NCBI GenBank assembly: GCA_021730945.1
Contig: JAKFYH010000051.1
Coordinates: 1-42,216 of the forward strand
Origin: Acidobacteriota bacterium
GTDB lineage: Bacteria; Acidobacteriota; Vicinamibacteria; Vicinamibacterales; UBA2999
Reading direction: 5' to 3'
Length of the DNA stretch: 42,216 nucleotides
Shown: in pieces, positions 19,596 through 28,018 of the stretch
How the letters are laid out: each line of letters opens with the position of its first letter
Position numbering within the stretch: position 1 is the first letter of the stretch
Notes under the pieces: generated by a model
Told to the model about the DNA's origin: nothing
Seen by the model: the letters and a program-made list of their open reading frames with translations, nothing else
Databases searched by the model: none
Position numbers and translations under genes: made by a program

Positions 19596-20516
19596 GTGAA
19601 GCGTATGACCGTCCTGGGCACCCTCGTCTTGCTGGGCAGCCTGTCGATCTCCATCAAGGCCGTGCAGCAGCCGGCACCGCAGCCGTCGGCCGACAACCTC
19701 ACTGTGGAAAAAGTGAAAGACAACCTGTTCGTGCTGCGCGGCGGCGGCGGCAACACTGCGGTGTTTGTCACCTCGGCCGGCGTCACGCTGGTGGACACCA
19801 AGAACCCTGGTTGGGGCCAGCCGCTGCTCGACAAGGTCAAGACGCTGACCGACAAGCCGGTGACCCGCGTCATCAACACCCACACCCACTACGACCACAC
19901 CAGCGGCAATGTCGCGATGCCGGCCACGGTCGAGATCGTCGCCCACGCCACCACGTCGAAGAACCTGGCCGCGGGCAACCCGGTGGCCGGGCTCGGCGCG
20001 ACACCCAATGTGTTCAAGGACAATCCCGGCAAGGGCCTGATCTCACGCACGTTCACCGACAAGCTCACGATTGGCTCGGGCGCCGACCAGATCAACCTCT
20101 ACTACTTCGGCCCCGCGCACACCGGCGGCGACGCATTTGTCGAGTTCCCGGCGCTGCGCGTGATGCACGTCGGCGACACCTTCCCCAACAAGGGCATGCC
20201 GATCATGGACAAGAACAACGGCGGCTCGGGCGTCGAGTACGCCAACACCATTACCAAGGCGGTGGCGGGTGTGCCGAATGTTGACCTCCTGATCAACGGC
20301 CACACGCCGGCGCAGACCACGCCGGCCGACATGAAGGAGTTCGCGGACTTCGTGCGCGAGTTCGTGACCACGATCCAGGCGTCGAAGAAGGCCGGCAAGA
20401 CTTCAGACGAGGCGGCGGCCGCGTGGGCAACCCCCGCGAAGTACAAGGGCTATGCGCCCGCCAACCCGGACCGGGCCAAGGCCTACGCCGCGATCATCTA
20501 CGCCGAGACGAAGTAG
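19596..20516 (+). CDS. Exported metallo-beta-lactamase-fold hydrolase
   Basis: This 306-aa protein carries an N-terminal signal peptide (residues 1 to about 23). It has a complete two-metal MBL site: His96, His98, Asp100 and His101 in NTHTHYDHTSGN, His175 in PAHTGGD, Asp194 in HVGDTF, and His236 in NGHTP. About 60 helical residues follow the MBL core at the C-terminus. The layout resembles secreted MBL hydrolases of Acidobacteriota, not clinical beta-lactamases; substrate unknown. I start it at GTG 19596, 8 nt after an AAGGA ribosome-binding site; ATG 19605 is an alternative. A strong GNRA-looped hairpin follows the stop. Confidence 0.9.
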   Translation: MKRMTVLGTLVLLGSLSISIKAVQQPAPQPSADNLTVEKVKDNLFVLRGGGGNTAVFVTSAGVTLVDTKNPGWGQPLLDKVKTLTDKPVTRVINTHTHYDHTSGNVAMPATVEIVAHATTSKNLAAGNPVAGLGATPNVFKDNPGKGLISRTFTDKLTIGSGADQINLYYFGPAHTGGDAFVEFPALRVMHVGDTFPNKGMPIMDKNNGGSGVEYANTITKAVAGVPNVDLLINGHTPAQTTPADMKEFADFVREFVTTIQASKKAGKTSDEAAAAWATPAKYKGYAPANPDRAKAYAAIIYAETK

Positions 20517-20552
20517 ACAGATTTTGGTCGGCGGTGTCGCACAACGGGTCAC

Positions 20553-20586
20553 CATCGTCGGCGAAGGGCAACCTTCGCCGACGGTG
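20553..20586 (+). terminator. Strong hairpin with GCAA tetraloop
   Basis: A 12-bp perfect stem (CGTCGGCGAAGG / CCTTCGCCGACG) closes a GCAA tetraloop. Three further pairs, one of them G-T, extend it outward. It lies 36 nt after the MBL-fold gene stop. Only a short TGTT follows, so it would be a terminator with a poor T-tract. Confidence 0.65.
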
Positions 20587-20678
20587 TTCCCACGACAGAC
20601 TGTGAATCCATAGGACTCGAAGCACATAGCTGCGCTTGGCAGCCGCTTTGCTGAATGGCTTGGCCAGGAGCCATGGCC

Positions 20679-21563
20679 ATGAAGTTCACCTCCCGCTTTC
20701 TTCTGTTGCTCGTCTTCGCCGTCCCATTCTTGGCGCCACCTGCGGTGGAGGCCACCGACATCACCATCAGGAGCACTCGCCAGGATGCCGCCACCGGCCG
20801 CCTGGTCATTGCCGGCAGTGGTTTCAGGCCGGGAGTCTCGGTCGTCCTGAACGGCAGGCCGCTCACCATCGTGTCGCTGCAGGCGAGCGAGATTCGCACC
20901 GAACTGCCGGCGCTGTTGCCCGGCACTTACAAGCTCGCGTTGAGGTACTGGTGGTTCGACCTGGAGCAGTTCGTGGTCACGATTGGGGCAGGCAGCGGAG
21001 ACGGACAAGTCGCGGCCGGCCCAATGGGGCCACAAGGTCCGGCCGGGCCGCAAGGTCCTTCCGGTCCTCAAGGTCCAGCAGGGATGCCGGGGGTTGACGG
21101 CGCGGCGGGCCCGGCCGGCGCACCCGGCGGCTTGCTGGTCGTGGCGTCAAACGGCAACACACTCGGCACGTTGCTGCAATTCGGCGCCGGACAGCCGTCG
21201 CTGGTGGCGGTTCAAGCCCCCGGGTTGTGGCTGGTGGTCAACGTCAATCCCGACGGCATCTGGCCCTCGAGCTTCCCGTCCTTCTACGCGGATGCGGCGT
21301 GCAGCTCGCCCCCATTCCTCCCGCACGACGCAAACCCGGTACCGTTCTTCCGATTGCTACAGTCCGTCACCCCCGCCGACGCGGCCGGTTACTACGCCGG
21401 CGATCCGCCGCAGTGGCAGGCGTTTCTGGGCATGTCTGAGCTCGGCCGGCCGGGCACCTGCCAGCCCACCGCCGGCACCGGGTGGGATCAAGTGATGCTG
21501 TCGGGACCGCAACAGACGTTTGACCTCTCGTCCTTCCCGGCGCCGTTTACGATCAGGCCGTAG
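20679..21563 (+). CDS. Exported protein with IPT/TIG-like and short collagen-like region
   Basis: This 294-aa secreted protein has four parts. A signal peptide covers residues 1-25. An IPT/TIG-like beta domain follows (about 26-103, with VIAGSGFRPGVSVVLNG). Twelve uninterrupted Gly-X-Y triplets run from residue 114 to 149, with many Gly-Pro-Gln and Gly-Pro-Ala. A unique C-terminal domain (about 150-294) holds two cysteines. Bacterial collagen-like stretches form triple helices that trimerise surface or secreted proteins. A role as a trimeric surface protein is inferred. The start is ATG 20679, 8 nt after CCAGGAG; ATG 20673 is too close to that site. Confidence 0.82.
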   Translation: MKFTSRFLLLLVFAVPFLAPPAVEATDITIRSTRQDAATGRLVIAGSGFRPGVSVVLNGRPLTIVSLQASEIRTELPALLPGTYKLALRYWWFDLEQFVVTIGAGSGDGQVAAGPMGPQGPAGPQGPSGPQGPAGMPGVDGAAGPAGAPGGLLVVASNGNTLGTLLQFGAGQPSLVAVQAPGLWLVVNVNPDGIWPSSFPSFYADAACSSPPFLPHDANPVPFFRLLQSVTPADAAGYYAGDPPQWQAFLGMSELGRPGTCQPTAGTGWDQVMLSGPQQTFDLSSFPAPFTIRP

Positions 21564-21595
21564 CGCCGAAGCAGTCGCGTGCGAGAATGCCTCAC

Positions 21596-22396
21596 ATGCA
21601 GAGGCTTCTCGCACCCGCCCTTCTTGCCGTCTCGTTACTGCTCTCTCCGGTTCACGCGCAGTCGCCAGGCCCGATCGTCGCCGTCGGCGGTGGTGGCACG
21701 ACACCGGCAATCGTGGCCAGGACGCTGGAACTCGCCGGCGGCACGACCGCGGTGGTGGCGGTGTTGCCACAAGCATCGGAGCTGCCGACCGCCGGCGCCG
21801 GCTCGGTCAAGATGTGGACCGACGCGGGCGCCACGAGCGTCCGGGAAGTGTCGTTCGACCGGCGCGACGAAGCGCGCGCCATCCTGACCGCGGCCACGCT
21901 GATCTGGATGCCGGGTGGCAGCCAAAGCCGCTTCATGGAGAAGATTGACGGCACCGGACTGGCGGAGCTGATTGTCGAGCGCCACCGCGCGGGGGCGGTG
22001 GTCGGCGGCACCAGCGCCGGCGCCGCTGTGCTCTCGGCCGAGATGATTACCGGCGACGCCGATCTCAAGTCGCTCAAGTCTGGCACCACGGTGCTGAAGA
22101 AGGGCCTTGGGTTGCTGCGCGACGTGATCGTGGATCAGCATTTCCTCCAGCGCCAGCGCGGCAACCGCCTGATCAGCGGCGTGCTCGATCACCCGACGCT
22201 GGTGGGCGTGGGCATAGACGAGGCCACGGCAGTGATCTTCATGGGATCGACCATGCACGTGCTCGGCAAGAGCGGTGTGGTCGTGGTGGATCCGCGCCCG
22301 GCGTCGCGAGAAGCCGTGGCGCCCGGCCAGGTGGTGGCCGCCACCGGCTTGCGGCTGTCCGTGTTACGCGAGGGGATGAGTTATTCGTTGAAATAG
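21596..22396 (+). CDS. Cyanophycinase-like S51-family peptidase, exported
   Basis: This 266-aa protein has a signal peptide (residues 1-21, ending in VHA) and a class-I glutamine-amidotransferase-like fold as in peptidase family S51. The strand-loop GGGGTTPAI, MPGGSQSRF (104-113), nucleophile Ser140 in GGTSAGAAVLS, and DQHFLQRQR with His182 match cyanophycinase (CphB-like) enzymes. These cut beta-aspartyl-arginine dipeptide bonds. No cyanophycin synthetase is present, so a scavenging role on external cyanophycin or isoaspartyl peptides is more likely. ATG 21587, three codons earlier, is an alternative start. The gene begins 32 nt after the collagen-like gene and may share its transcript. Confidence 0.88.
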   Translation: MQRLLAPALLAVSLLLSPVHAQSPGPIVAVGGGGTTPAIVARTLELAGGTTAVVAVLPQASELPTAGAGSVKMWTDAGATSVREVSFDRRDEARAILTAATLIWMPGGSQSRFMEKIDGTGLAELIVERHRAGAVVGGTSAGAAVLSAEMITGDADLKSLKSGTTVLKKGLGLLRDVIVDQHFLQRQRGNRLISGVLDHPTLVGVGIDEATAVIFMGSTMHVLGKSGVVVVDPRPASREAVAPGQVVAATGLRLSVLREGMSYSLK

Positions 22397-22430
22397 CAGG
22401 CAGCAAACAAGCGCGTGGCCACCGCCGGCC

Positions 22431-22691
22431 TTAGCGCCACAGCCGGACCAGTCCGACAACGGCCGCGGTTTGGGTGATGCCGAAGATCAGGATCCACTTC
22501 AGCAGCTCGCCGTTGCGCTCGATCATCTCGGCCCGCAGCTGCGCCATCTCCGTGCGAAGGCTTCCGAAGCCGGCAGCCATCTCGGCGCGGACTTTGCCAA
22601 ACTCCGTGGCCATCTCCACTCGCAACTTGCCGGTTTCGTCAGAAAGCCGCCGCTCGAACCGCTCGGTCACGATCACGATGACGTCGCTCAT
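22431..22691 (-). CDS. Small coiled-coil membrane protein
   Basis: This is an 86-aa protein with one long helix carrying R-x-E-M at 11-, 11- and 7-residue spacing (RVEM, RAEM, RTEM, RAEM), followed by one C-terminal membrane segment (about 62-83). The hendecad pattern resembles DUF1640/CCDC90-type proteins, but I assign no function. The start is ATG 22691; a TTG lies two codons upstream. It begins 18 nt after the CPBP protease stop on the same strand, so the two are probably cotranscribed. Confidence 0.75.
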   Translation of the reverse strand: MSDVIVIVTERFERRLSDETGKLRVEMATEFGKVRAEMAAGFGSLRTEMAQLRAEMIERNGELLKWILIFGITQTAAVVGLVRLWR

Positions 22692-22709
22692 CGCCAACGA
22701 AAGGATTCT

Positions 22710-23651
22710 CTATGTCGACCTGACGGTCCGGCCCTTGCGCCAATAGTAGAGGGCGACCACCGCGACGGTCAGGGGCAGCACTGCCCCGAATTCATCCACC
22801 CACCATGCGGAGCGCGCCTGCCCGAGAGTCATGGGCACGAAGAACTTCTGCAAGAACACGTTGTGGCTCATATGAAACACAACCGCCGGCCAGAGGCTTT
22901 GCGTCCGCAGACGAAAGTAGGCCATCACGACGGACATTGACATGATGCCGAGCGAGAAGCAGAGCAACCGGTACCACAGCGGAGTGACCGGGTCGCCGTA
23001 CAGACCCATGACGATCAAGGGCCAATGCCAGAGGGCCCAAAGCGCTCCGGAGGTCAACGCGACTCCGGCAAACGGCATGATCCTGGACAACTCCGGCACC
23101 AACAGTCCCCGCCATCCCACCTCCTCGGCCAGGACCGACGGCAACAGACCCACGAAACTGACCGACGCCGTCAGCGCGAATTGCAGGGCGATCACTTGCG
23201 AGTCGCCCCAGTGGCCCAGGTTGAAGCCCTCCCGCTGCTCGCCGACGAAGCCGGCGTCGTACCAGGCACCCAGATGCAGAACCCAGATGACGCAGTACGC
23301 TGCTGCGACATAGCCGAGCGGAAGCAGGTAGCTGAGCCACAGGTCCGGCCAGTTGCCCCACGACCATCCCAGTGTTCGCAACCCTCTGTTCGTCAACAGG
23401 CACGTCAGGACCGTGGCCGCGCCCACCGACAGCATCAGCGGCGTGGCGCTGCCGAGTCGATAAACCAGCCATAGGCCGACGACGTACAGGCTGGCCGACA
23501 GGATGACGAACACCCCGATCGCCACCGCGGGGCGCGGCGAATGCCCAGCCGTCCAGCCGGACTTGTCCGGGCCGGCGTCGCGGCTCAAAGCCGATTCCCG
23601 ATGCGAAAGCCGTAGCTGATCAACGTCCCCACTGTACCTCCGCGGATACAC
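22710..23651 (-). CDS. CPBP-family intramembrane metalloprotease (CAAX-type)
   Basis: This 313-aa polytopic membrane protein has about eight helices. The family's motifs are present: Glu176-Glu177 and Arg181 in EEVGWRG, His209 in ALWHWP, and His260 with Asn264 in FHMSHN. CPBP (Abi/CAAX) proteases cleave within or near membranes; roles include prenyl-protein processing, bacteriocin self-immunity and signalling. A 40-residue polar N-terminus precedes the first helix. The start is GTG 23651, preceded by GGAG. It is followed by the small coiled-coil gene. Substrate unknown. Confidence 0.88.
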   Translation of the reverse strand: MYPRRYSGDVDQLRLSHRESALSRDAGPDKSGWTAGHSPRPAVAIGVFVILSASLYVVGLWLVYRLGSATPLMLSVGAATVLTCLLTNRGLRTLGWSWGNWPDLWLSYLLPLGYVAAAYCVIWVLHLGAWYDAGFVGEQREGFNLGHWGDSQVIALQFALTASVSFVGLLPSVLAEEVGWRGLLVPELSRIMPFAGVALTSGALWALWHWPLIVMGLYGDPVTPLWYRLLCFSLGIMSMSVVMAYFRLRTQSLWPAVVFHMSHNVFLQKFFVPMTLGQARSAWWVDEFGAVLPLTVAVVALYYWRKGRTVRST

Positions 23652-23744
23652 GGAGACTCCGCCATCCGTACGAGAAACCCGCGAAGGACCGTCTTTGTCG
23701 TCTCGGCCGGGCCGTCGCGGAGCGCCGGGTCAGCGGGAGTCCGC

Positions 23745-24026
23745 CTACCGCTTGAGGCGTGACGCGGTCCGTCGCGCGGACTTCCGCACCGACTTCACCA
23801 CCTTCCTGACGCGCTTGACGACCTTGCGCGTCTTCCTGGCGACGGCCTTGCGCGTCTTGGCCACTTTGGCCCGGCCCTTCGCGATCGCCTCGCGGGCCTC
23901 GTCGACCGGATGCGGGTGCCTCGCCGCCAAGGTGTCGACCGACCTGGCAACCTTGCCCAGGGCGCGACCGGTACGTTCTGCGGCACTGTTCAGCTTCTGG
24001 TTGGGCGGTTTCTGACGCTTACTCAC
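23745..24026 (-). CDS. Histone H1-like basic protein
   Basis: This 93-aa protein has about 45 C-terminal residues dominated by Lys, Arg, Ala and Val, in a repeating pattern (RKVVKRVRKVVKSVRK) that ends in S-R-L-K-R. The N-terminal half has a short helix and a Pro-His-Pro turn. Lys/Ala-rich tails of this type occur in bacterial H1-like nucleoid proteins such as Hc1/HctA-like and AlgP-like ones. DNA binding is inferred from charge. The start is GTG 24026, with a GGGAGGA ribosome-binding site 3 nt upstream. The open frame continues upstream, but that part is antisense to the CocE gene and has no such site. Confidence 0.75.
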   Translation of the reverse strand: MSKRQKPPNQKLNSAAERTGRALGKVARSVDTLAARHPHPVDEAREAIAKGRAKVAKTRKAVARKTRKVVKRVRKVVKSVRKSARRTASRLKR

Positions 24027-24198
24027 TGAGTCCTCCCGGATAAATACGTCACGCAGGCAGTGTATCGGAGTTCCCCGGGTCGCTCTCGACCTTGCCCGGC
24101 ATGGCGGACCGGGCCCGGATCCGCCGACCACCAATCTGCTGGTCGATCCCCCCGCCGCCAGGACAGAATGACGGCGGCCCCTGAAGGACGGCCCTGCC

Positions 24199-26163
24199 AT
24201 GACTCGAATCCATCGTCTCGTGTTTGCCCTGGGACTGGCGCTGATGCTGGCCACGGTGATGCTGCCGGCGCAGCAAGGCACGCTCTCGCCTGCCGAGCAG
24301 CAGGTGCGCCGGGATCTCGAAGCCGAATTGCAGAAGCTGGCGGTGGTTGAACGCCGCGTCATGATCCCCATGAAGGACGGCGTGCGGCTGGCGACCGACA
24401 TCTACCGGCCCAGGAACGCCGCCGGCCCGGTGCCGATCGTCTTCGTGAAGACCCCTTACAACTTCAACTTCTGGGACGTGCGCAACGGTGTGCCGGCCGA
24501 CATGTCCCGCATTCTCGAAGCGGTCAAGCGCGGCTACGCCTATGTCGGGCAGAACGAGCGCGGCCACTTCTTTTCGGAGGGCCACTACGACATCCTCGGC
24601 GCGCCGATCACCGACGGCTACGAGACGATTGACTTCCTCACCAAACAGCCGTGGTCGAACGGCAAGCTCGGCACGACCGGCTGCTCGTCGACCGCCGAGT
24701 GGCAGCCGGCGGTCGCATCGTTGGGGCACCCCGGCTTTGCCGCCATGAACGTGCAGGGCTTCGGCGCCGGTGTCGGCAAGGTGGGACCGTACCGGGAGCA
24801 GGGCAACTGGTACCGCGGCGGCGCCATGCAGATGCTCTTCATCACCTGGATCTACGGTGAGCAGAACCAGGTGCGGCCGATGTTCCCGAAGGACACGCCG
24901 CAGGAGGACCTGATCGCGGCGTCGCGGCTGTTCGACCTCGCGCCGCGCATGCCGCCGGTCGACTGGGACAAGGCGCTGTGGCACCTGCCGACCCAGGACA
25001 TCATCAAGAACGTCAACGGCCCGCGCGGCGTCTTCGCCGACAAGATGCCGGTGGAAACCGGCGGCATGATGCAACAGCGCGAGCCGGCCTCCGAGGCCTG
25101 GCGCAAGGGCGGCTTGTGGCACGACGACATGGCGCTCAACGTCCCGGGGCTGTGGTTCATGTCGTGGTACGACGTGTCGGTGGGTCCCAACCTCGAGATG
25201 TTCAACCACGTGCGCCGCACCGCCAGGGGCGCGGTGGCCGACCAGCAGTGGGCGATCATCGCCCCGGTGGCGCACTGCGCCTTCACTCGCGCCACCGAGA
25301 ACACCGTGGTCGGCGAGCGCAACATGGGCGACGCGCGGCTCGACTACAACGAGATTGTCTACGGCTTCTTCGACAAGTTCCTGAAGGGCGACGCCAATGG
25401 CCGCATCGAGAAGCTGGCCCGGGTCACCTATTACACGATGGGCAGCAACAAGTGGCAGACCTCGGACGTGTGGCCGCCGGCCGGCACGCAGCCCATGACC
25501 TTCCATCTGTCGAGCGGCGGCAACGCCAATTCCCTGAACGGCGACGGCCGCCTGGTCGCCGCGCCGCCCGATCTCGATCGGCCGGATCGTTTTGCTTATG
25601 ACCCGATGAACCCGGTGCCCTCCTACGGCGGCAACGTCTGCTGCACGGGCAACGCGATCACAGCCGGTTCGTTCGATCAGCGCAGGATGGAATCGCGCCA
25701 CGACATCCTGGTCTACACCTCGGAGCCGTTTGCCGAGGGCCTCGAGCTGAGCGGACCGATCACGCCGACGCTGTTTGTATCGTCCGACGCGAAAGACACC
25801 GACTTCACCGTCAAGGTGCTGGACGTCTATCCCGACGGCCGGGCCTACAACCTGGATGAGTCAATCCAGCGCATGCGCTACCGGGAGGGTTACGAGAAGA
25901 AGGTGTGGATGCAGAAGGACCAGGTCTACCAGGTCACGCTGCAGCCGCTCAACACCAGCAACTACTTCGCGCCGGGGCACCGCCTGCGCATCGAGGTGTC
26001 GAGCAGCAACTTCCCGCGCTTCGATCGCAACCTGAACACCGGCGGCAACAACTTCGACGAAGCCAAGGGCGTCGTCGCGCAGAATGCGGTGCACCACTCC
26101 AGGCAGTACCCGTCGAGCATCACGGTGACGGCCGTCAAGCCGGGTACGGCCACCGCACGGTAG
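24199..26163 (+). CDS. Exported CocE/NonD-family alpha/beta hydrolase
   Basis: This 654-aa protein has a signal peptide (residues 1 to about 25), an alpha/beta-hydrolase domain, a cap region and a C-terminal jelly-roll domain (about 455-650). That order matches the CocE/NonD and X-Pro dipeptidyl-peptidase group. The catalytic triad is visible as Ser163 in TTGCSST, Asp325 in SWYDVSVGP and His359 in PVAHCAF. The N-terminal [14 protein letters not shown] motif is diagnostic. Members hydrolyse esters, amides (including glutaryl-cephalosporins) or X-Pro peptides; the substrate is not evident here. A GAAGGA ribosome-binding site lies 10 nt upstream. It is divergent from the H1-like gene and ends with a GC-rich hairpin. 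Confidence 0.9.
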   Translation: MTRIHRLVFALGLALMLATVMLPAQQGTLSPAEQQVRRDLEAELQKLAVVERRVMIPMKDGVRLATDIYRPRNAAGPVPIVFVKTPYNFNFWDVRNGVPADMSRILEAVKRGYAYVGQNERGHFFSEGHYDILGAPITDGYETIDFLTKQPWSNGKLGTTGCSSTAEWQPAVASLGHPGFAAMNVQGFGAGVGKVGPYREQGNWYRGGAMQMLFITWIYGEQNQVRPMFPKDTPQEDLIAASRLFDLAPRMPPVDWDKALWHLPTQDIIKNVNGPRGVFADKMPVETGGMMQQREPASEAWRKGGLWHDDMALNVPGLWFMSWYDVSVGPNLEMFNHVRRTARGAVADQQWAIIAPVAHCAFTRATENTVVGERNMGDARLDYNEIVYGFFDKFLKGDANGRIEKLARVTYYTMGSNKWQTSDVWPPAGTQPMTFHLSSGGNANSLNGDGRLVAAPPDLDRPDRFAYDPMNPVPSYGGNVCCTGNAITAGSFDQRRMESRHDILVYTSEPFAEGLELSGPITPTLFVSSDAKDTDFTVKVLDVYPDGRAYNLDESIQRMRYREGYEKKVWMQKDQVYQVTLQPLNTSNYFAPGHRLRIEVSSSNFPRFDRNLNTGGNNFDEAKGVVAQNAVHHSRQYPSSITVTAVKPGTATAR

Positions 26164-26176
26164 CGACGGGCGTTTT

Positions 26177-26201
26177 GGGGCGGGTCGTGAAGGCCCGCCC
26201 C
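26177..26201. terminator. GC-rich hairpin between convergent genes
   Basis: An 8-bp stem GGGGCGGG/CCCGCCCC with a 9-nt loop is flanked by TT and AA that could extend it past one bulged base. It lies midway between the CocE-family gene stop and the end of the convergent small exported protein, so it could serve both. No T-tract follows on either strand. Confidence 0.45.
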
Positions 26202-26222
26202 CAACTTCCCGCGCCGGCCGGA

Positions 26223-26747
26223 TCACCGCACCCGGTCGAAAACCACGACGTTGTGAATGTCGCGTCCCGTCGCGTCCTTGCCCCTGGACGTCTCGGAGTA
26301 GGACTTGCCGTCCTTCGCCACGGTCCGCCTGATCGCCAGGCCGGCGGCGCCGTTCGTGTAGGTCGTAAACTCGGTCGTGTGGTCGTCGATTCGCCGCCAG
26401 GTGCGCGTGATCGCCGTCGGCTTGCCGGTGGTCATGAACGGGACCAGCGACGTGTTGCTGTACACGGGATATTGCCGGCCGTCCATCTTGTAGGCCACCG
26501 ACTGGAACACCGGGTCGCCCTGCGGTGTGATGGTCGTCAGCTCGAACAACCGCCATCCGTCAGTGAGCGTCGAGAAGCGGCGGACCTGCGTACCGAGTTG
26601 CGCCGGTGGCGGCCCGGGACTGAAGGTAGACCGCCCGGGATTGATCCGCCAGGTGCCATCGATTGGGTCGGCCGCGGGCGCCTGGGCCCTGACCGGCGAT
26701 GACCAGAGGCCTGCCAGCACGACGAACAGCATCAACCTGCGTGTCAT
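26223..26747 (-). CDS. Exported protein of unknown function
   Basis: This 174-aa protein has a signal peptide (residues 1 to about 21, ending VRAQ). The mature part opens with PIDGTWRINPGRSTF, followed by alternating beta strands, an opening that recalls small lipocalin-like secreted proteins. I do not recognise a named family with certainty. ATG 26747 is preferred, with AGGGGGAA 5 nt upstream. It is convergent with the CocE-family gene and divergent from the Tat-exported FAH-fold gene. Confidence 0.75.
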   Translation of the reverse strand: MTRRLMLFVVLAGLWSSPVRAQAPAADPIDGTWRINPGRSTFSPGPPPAQLGTQVRRFSTLTDGWRLFELTTITPQGDPVFQSVAYKMDGRQYPVYSNTSLVPFMTTGKPTAITRTWRRIDDHTTEFTTYTNGAAGLAIRRTVAKDGKSYSETSRGKDATGRDIHNVVVFDRVR

Positions 26748-26889
26748 AAGCGTTCCCCCTTCCAATCTGAACCCCTTATATACACCCGATGTGGCGGCCT
26801 GCCGTGCCCTTCAACCGCGATGGGACTCGATTCGCTAGAATTGGCGGACATCGACGGCGGCACACACCATCCACACGCAGGGAAACCAC

Positions 26890-27909
26890 ATGTACTCAGA
26901 TCGCCGAACCTTCCTGAAGTCCACTGCTGCCGGGGTGCTCTCGGCCACGGCCGCCACCACTGGCTTGCCGGCGCCGCTGGAGGCGCAGGCCGGACCGGCG
27001 CGAGCGGGCGTCTTCGAGATGCCGCGCAACATGACGCTGCTGAACATGCGCACCGCCGCCGGGCCAAGGCTTGGGGTGAAGCTGCCCAAGGGCATCCTCG
27101 ATGTCGCGGCGGCGGCCGCGCGATACAAGATGCCGGCGCCGATCGACACCGACGACCTGCTGCAGAACGGCAAGGGCGCCATGCTGGCCACGCTGGTGGC
27201 GGCGGCAGTGGATGGTCCGGCCGGGCTCTATCTCCAGGAAAGTGCCGTGCAGCATGCGCCGCTTGTTACCCGTCCCGAGAAGATCATCATGATGGGCTTC
27301 AACTACCGGCGGCATGCCGCCGAGACCGGCACGCCGATCCCCACCAACCCGACCCTGTTCAACAAGTTCAACAACACGCTCAATCATCACGGCGGCACGA
27401 TCGTGCTGCCGACCGCGGCCGCCAAGCAGTTCGACCACGAGATCGAGCTGGTGATCGTGTTTGGACGCGAGTGCCGCAACGTGTCGGAAGCCGACGCGCT
27501 CACCTACGTGGCCGGCTACTGCACCGGCAACGACTTCTCGGCGCGTGACCTGCAGTACCTGACGTCGCAGTTCATGATCGGCAAGACCTTTGACGGCTTC
27601 GCGCCGCTTGGCCCGCACCTGGTGACGAGCGATCTCGTCGGCGACCCCAACAACCTGCGGCTCGAATGCCGCGTCAACGGCGAGCAGCGGCAGGACTGGA
27701 ACACCAACGACATGATCTTCAACTGCCGGCAGTTGATCAGCTTCGCGTCGCGGATGATGACCATCAAGCCGGGCGATATCCTCTTCACCGGCACGCCCCA
27801 CGGCGTCATCTTCGGCAAGCCCAAGGACCAACAGGTATGGCTCAAGCCGGGCGACCGCCTGGTCTGCAGCGTCGAGAAGCTTGGCGAGCTGGCGTTTGGT
27901 CTGGTCTGA
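26890..27909 (+). CDS. Tat-exported fumarylacetoacetate-hydrolase-fold protein
   Basis: This 339-aa protein combines a twin-arginine signal (DRRTFLKSTAAG, residues 4-15, cleavage near Ala32) with a C-terminal FAH-fold domain (about 130-338). Metal ligands are visible: Glu184 and Glu186 in FDHEIEL, Asp215 in GNDFSARD, and the FTGTPHGV motif near the end. FAH-family enzymes (acylpyruvases, oxalomesaconate or 2-keto-3-deoxy-sugar-acid hydratases, decarboxylases) are normally cytoplasmic, so export is unusual. The Tat route suggests folding and metal loading before export. AGGGA precedes the ATG, and TAGAAT at 26836-26841 may be its -10 box. Confidence 0.87.
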   Translation: MYSDRRTFLKSTAAGVLSATAATTGLPAPLEAQAGPARAGVFEMPRNMTLLNMRTAAGPRLGVKLPKGILDVAAAAARYKMPAPIDTDDLLQNGKGAMLATLVAAAVDGPAGLYLQESAVQHAPLVTRPEKIIMMGFNYRRHAAETGTPIPTNPTLFNKFNNTLNHHGGTIVLPTAAAKQFDHEIELVIVFGRECRNVSEADALTYVAGYCTGNDFSARDLQYLTSQFMIGKTFDGFAPLGPHLVTSDLVGDPNNLRLECRVNGEQRQDWNTNDMIFNCRQLISFASRMMTIKPGDILFTGTPHGVIFGKPKDQQVWLKPGDRLVCSVEKLGELAFGLV

Positions 27910-28018
27910 GGCGGCGCGGTGCCTGGCGTGGTTGACTTGACCGGCGGCCGGGCGAGCCTCTCCACCGTAGACGAGCGCCTCAGTTGACCACGGCCGGCCG
28001 CGCGGTCACGATAGCGGC

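Noticed and set aside
24049-25701. Open frame of 550 codons on the minus strand, opposite the CocE-family gene
   Set aside because: The CocE gene has a ribosome-binding site, a signal peptide and a catalytic triad. The opposite frame has none of these.
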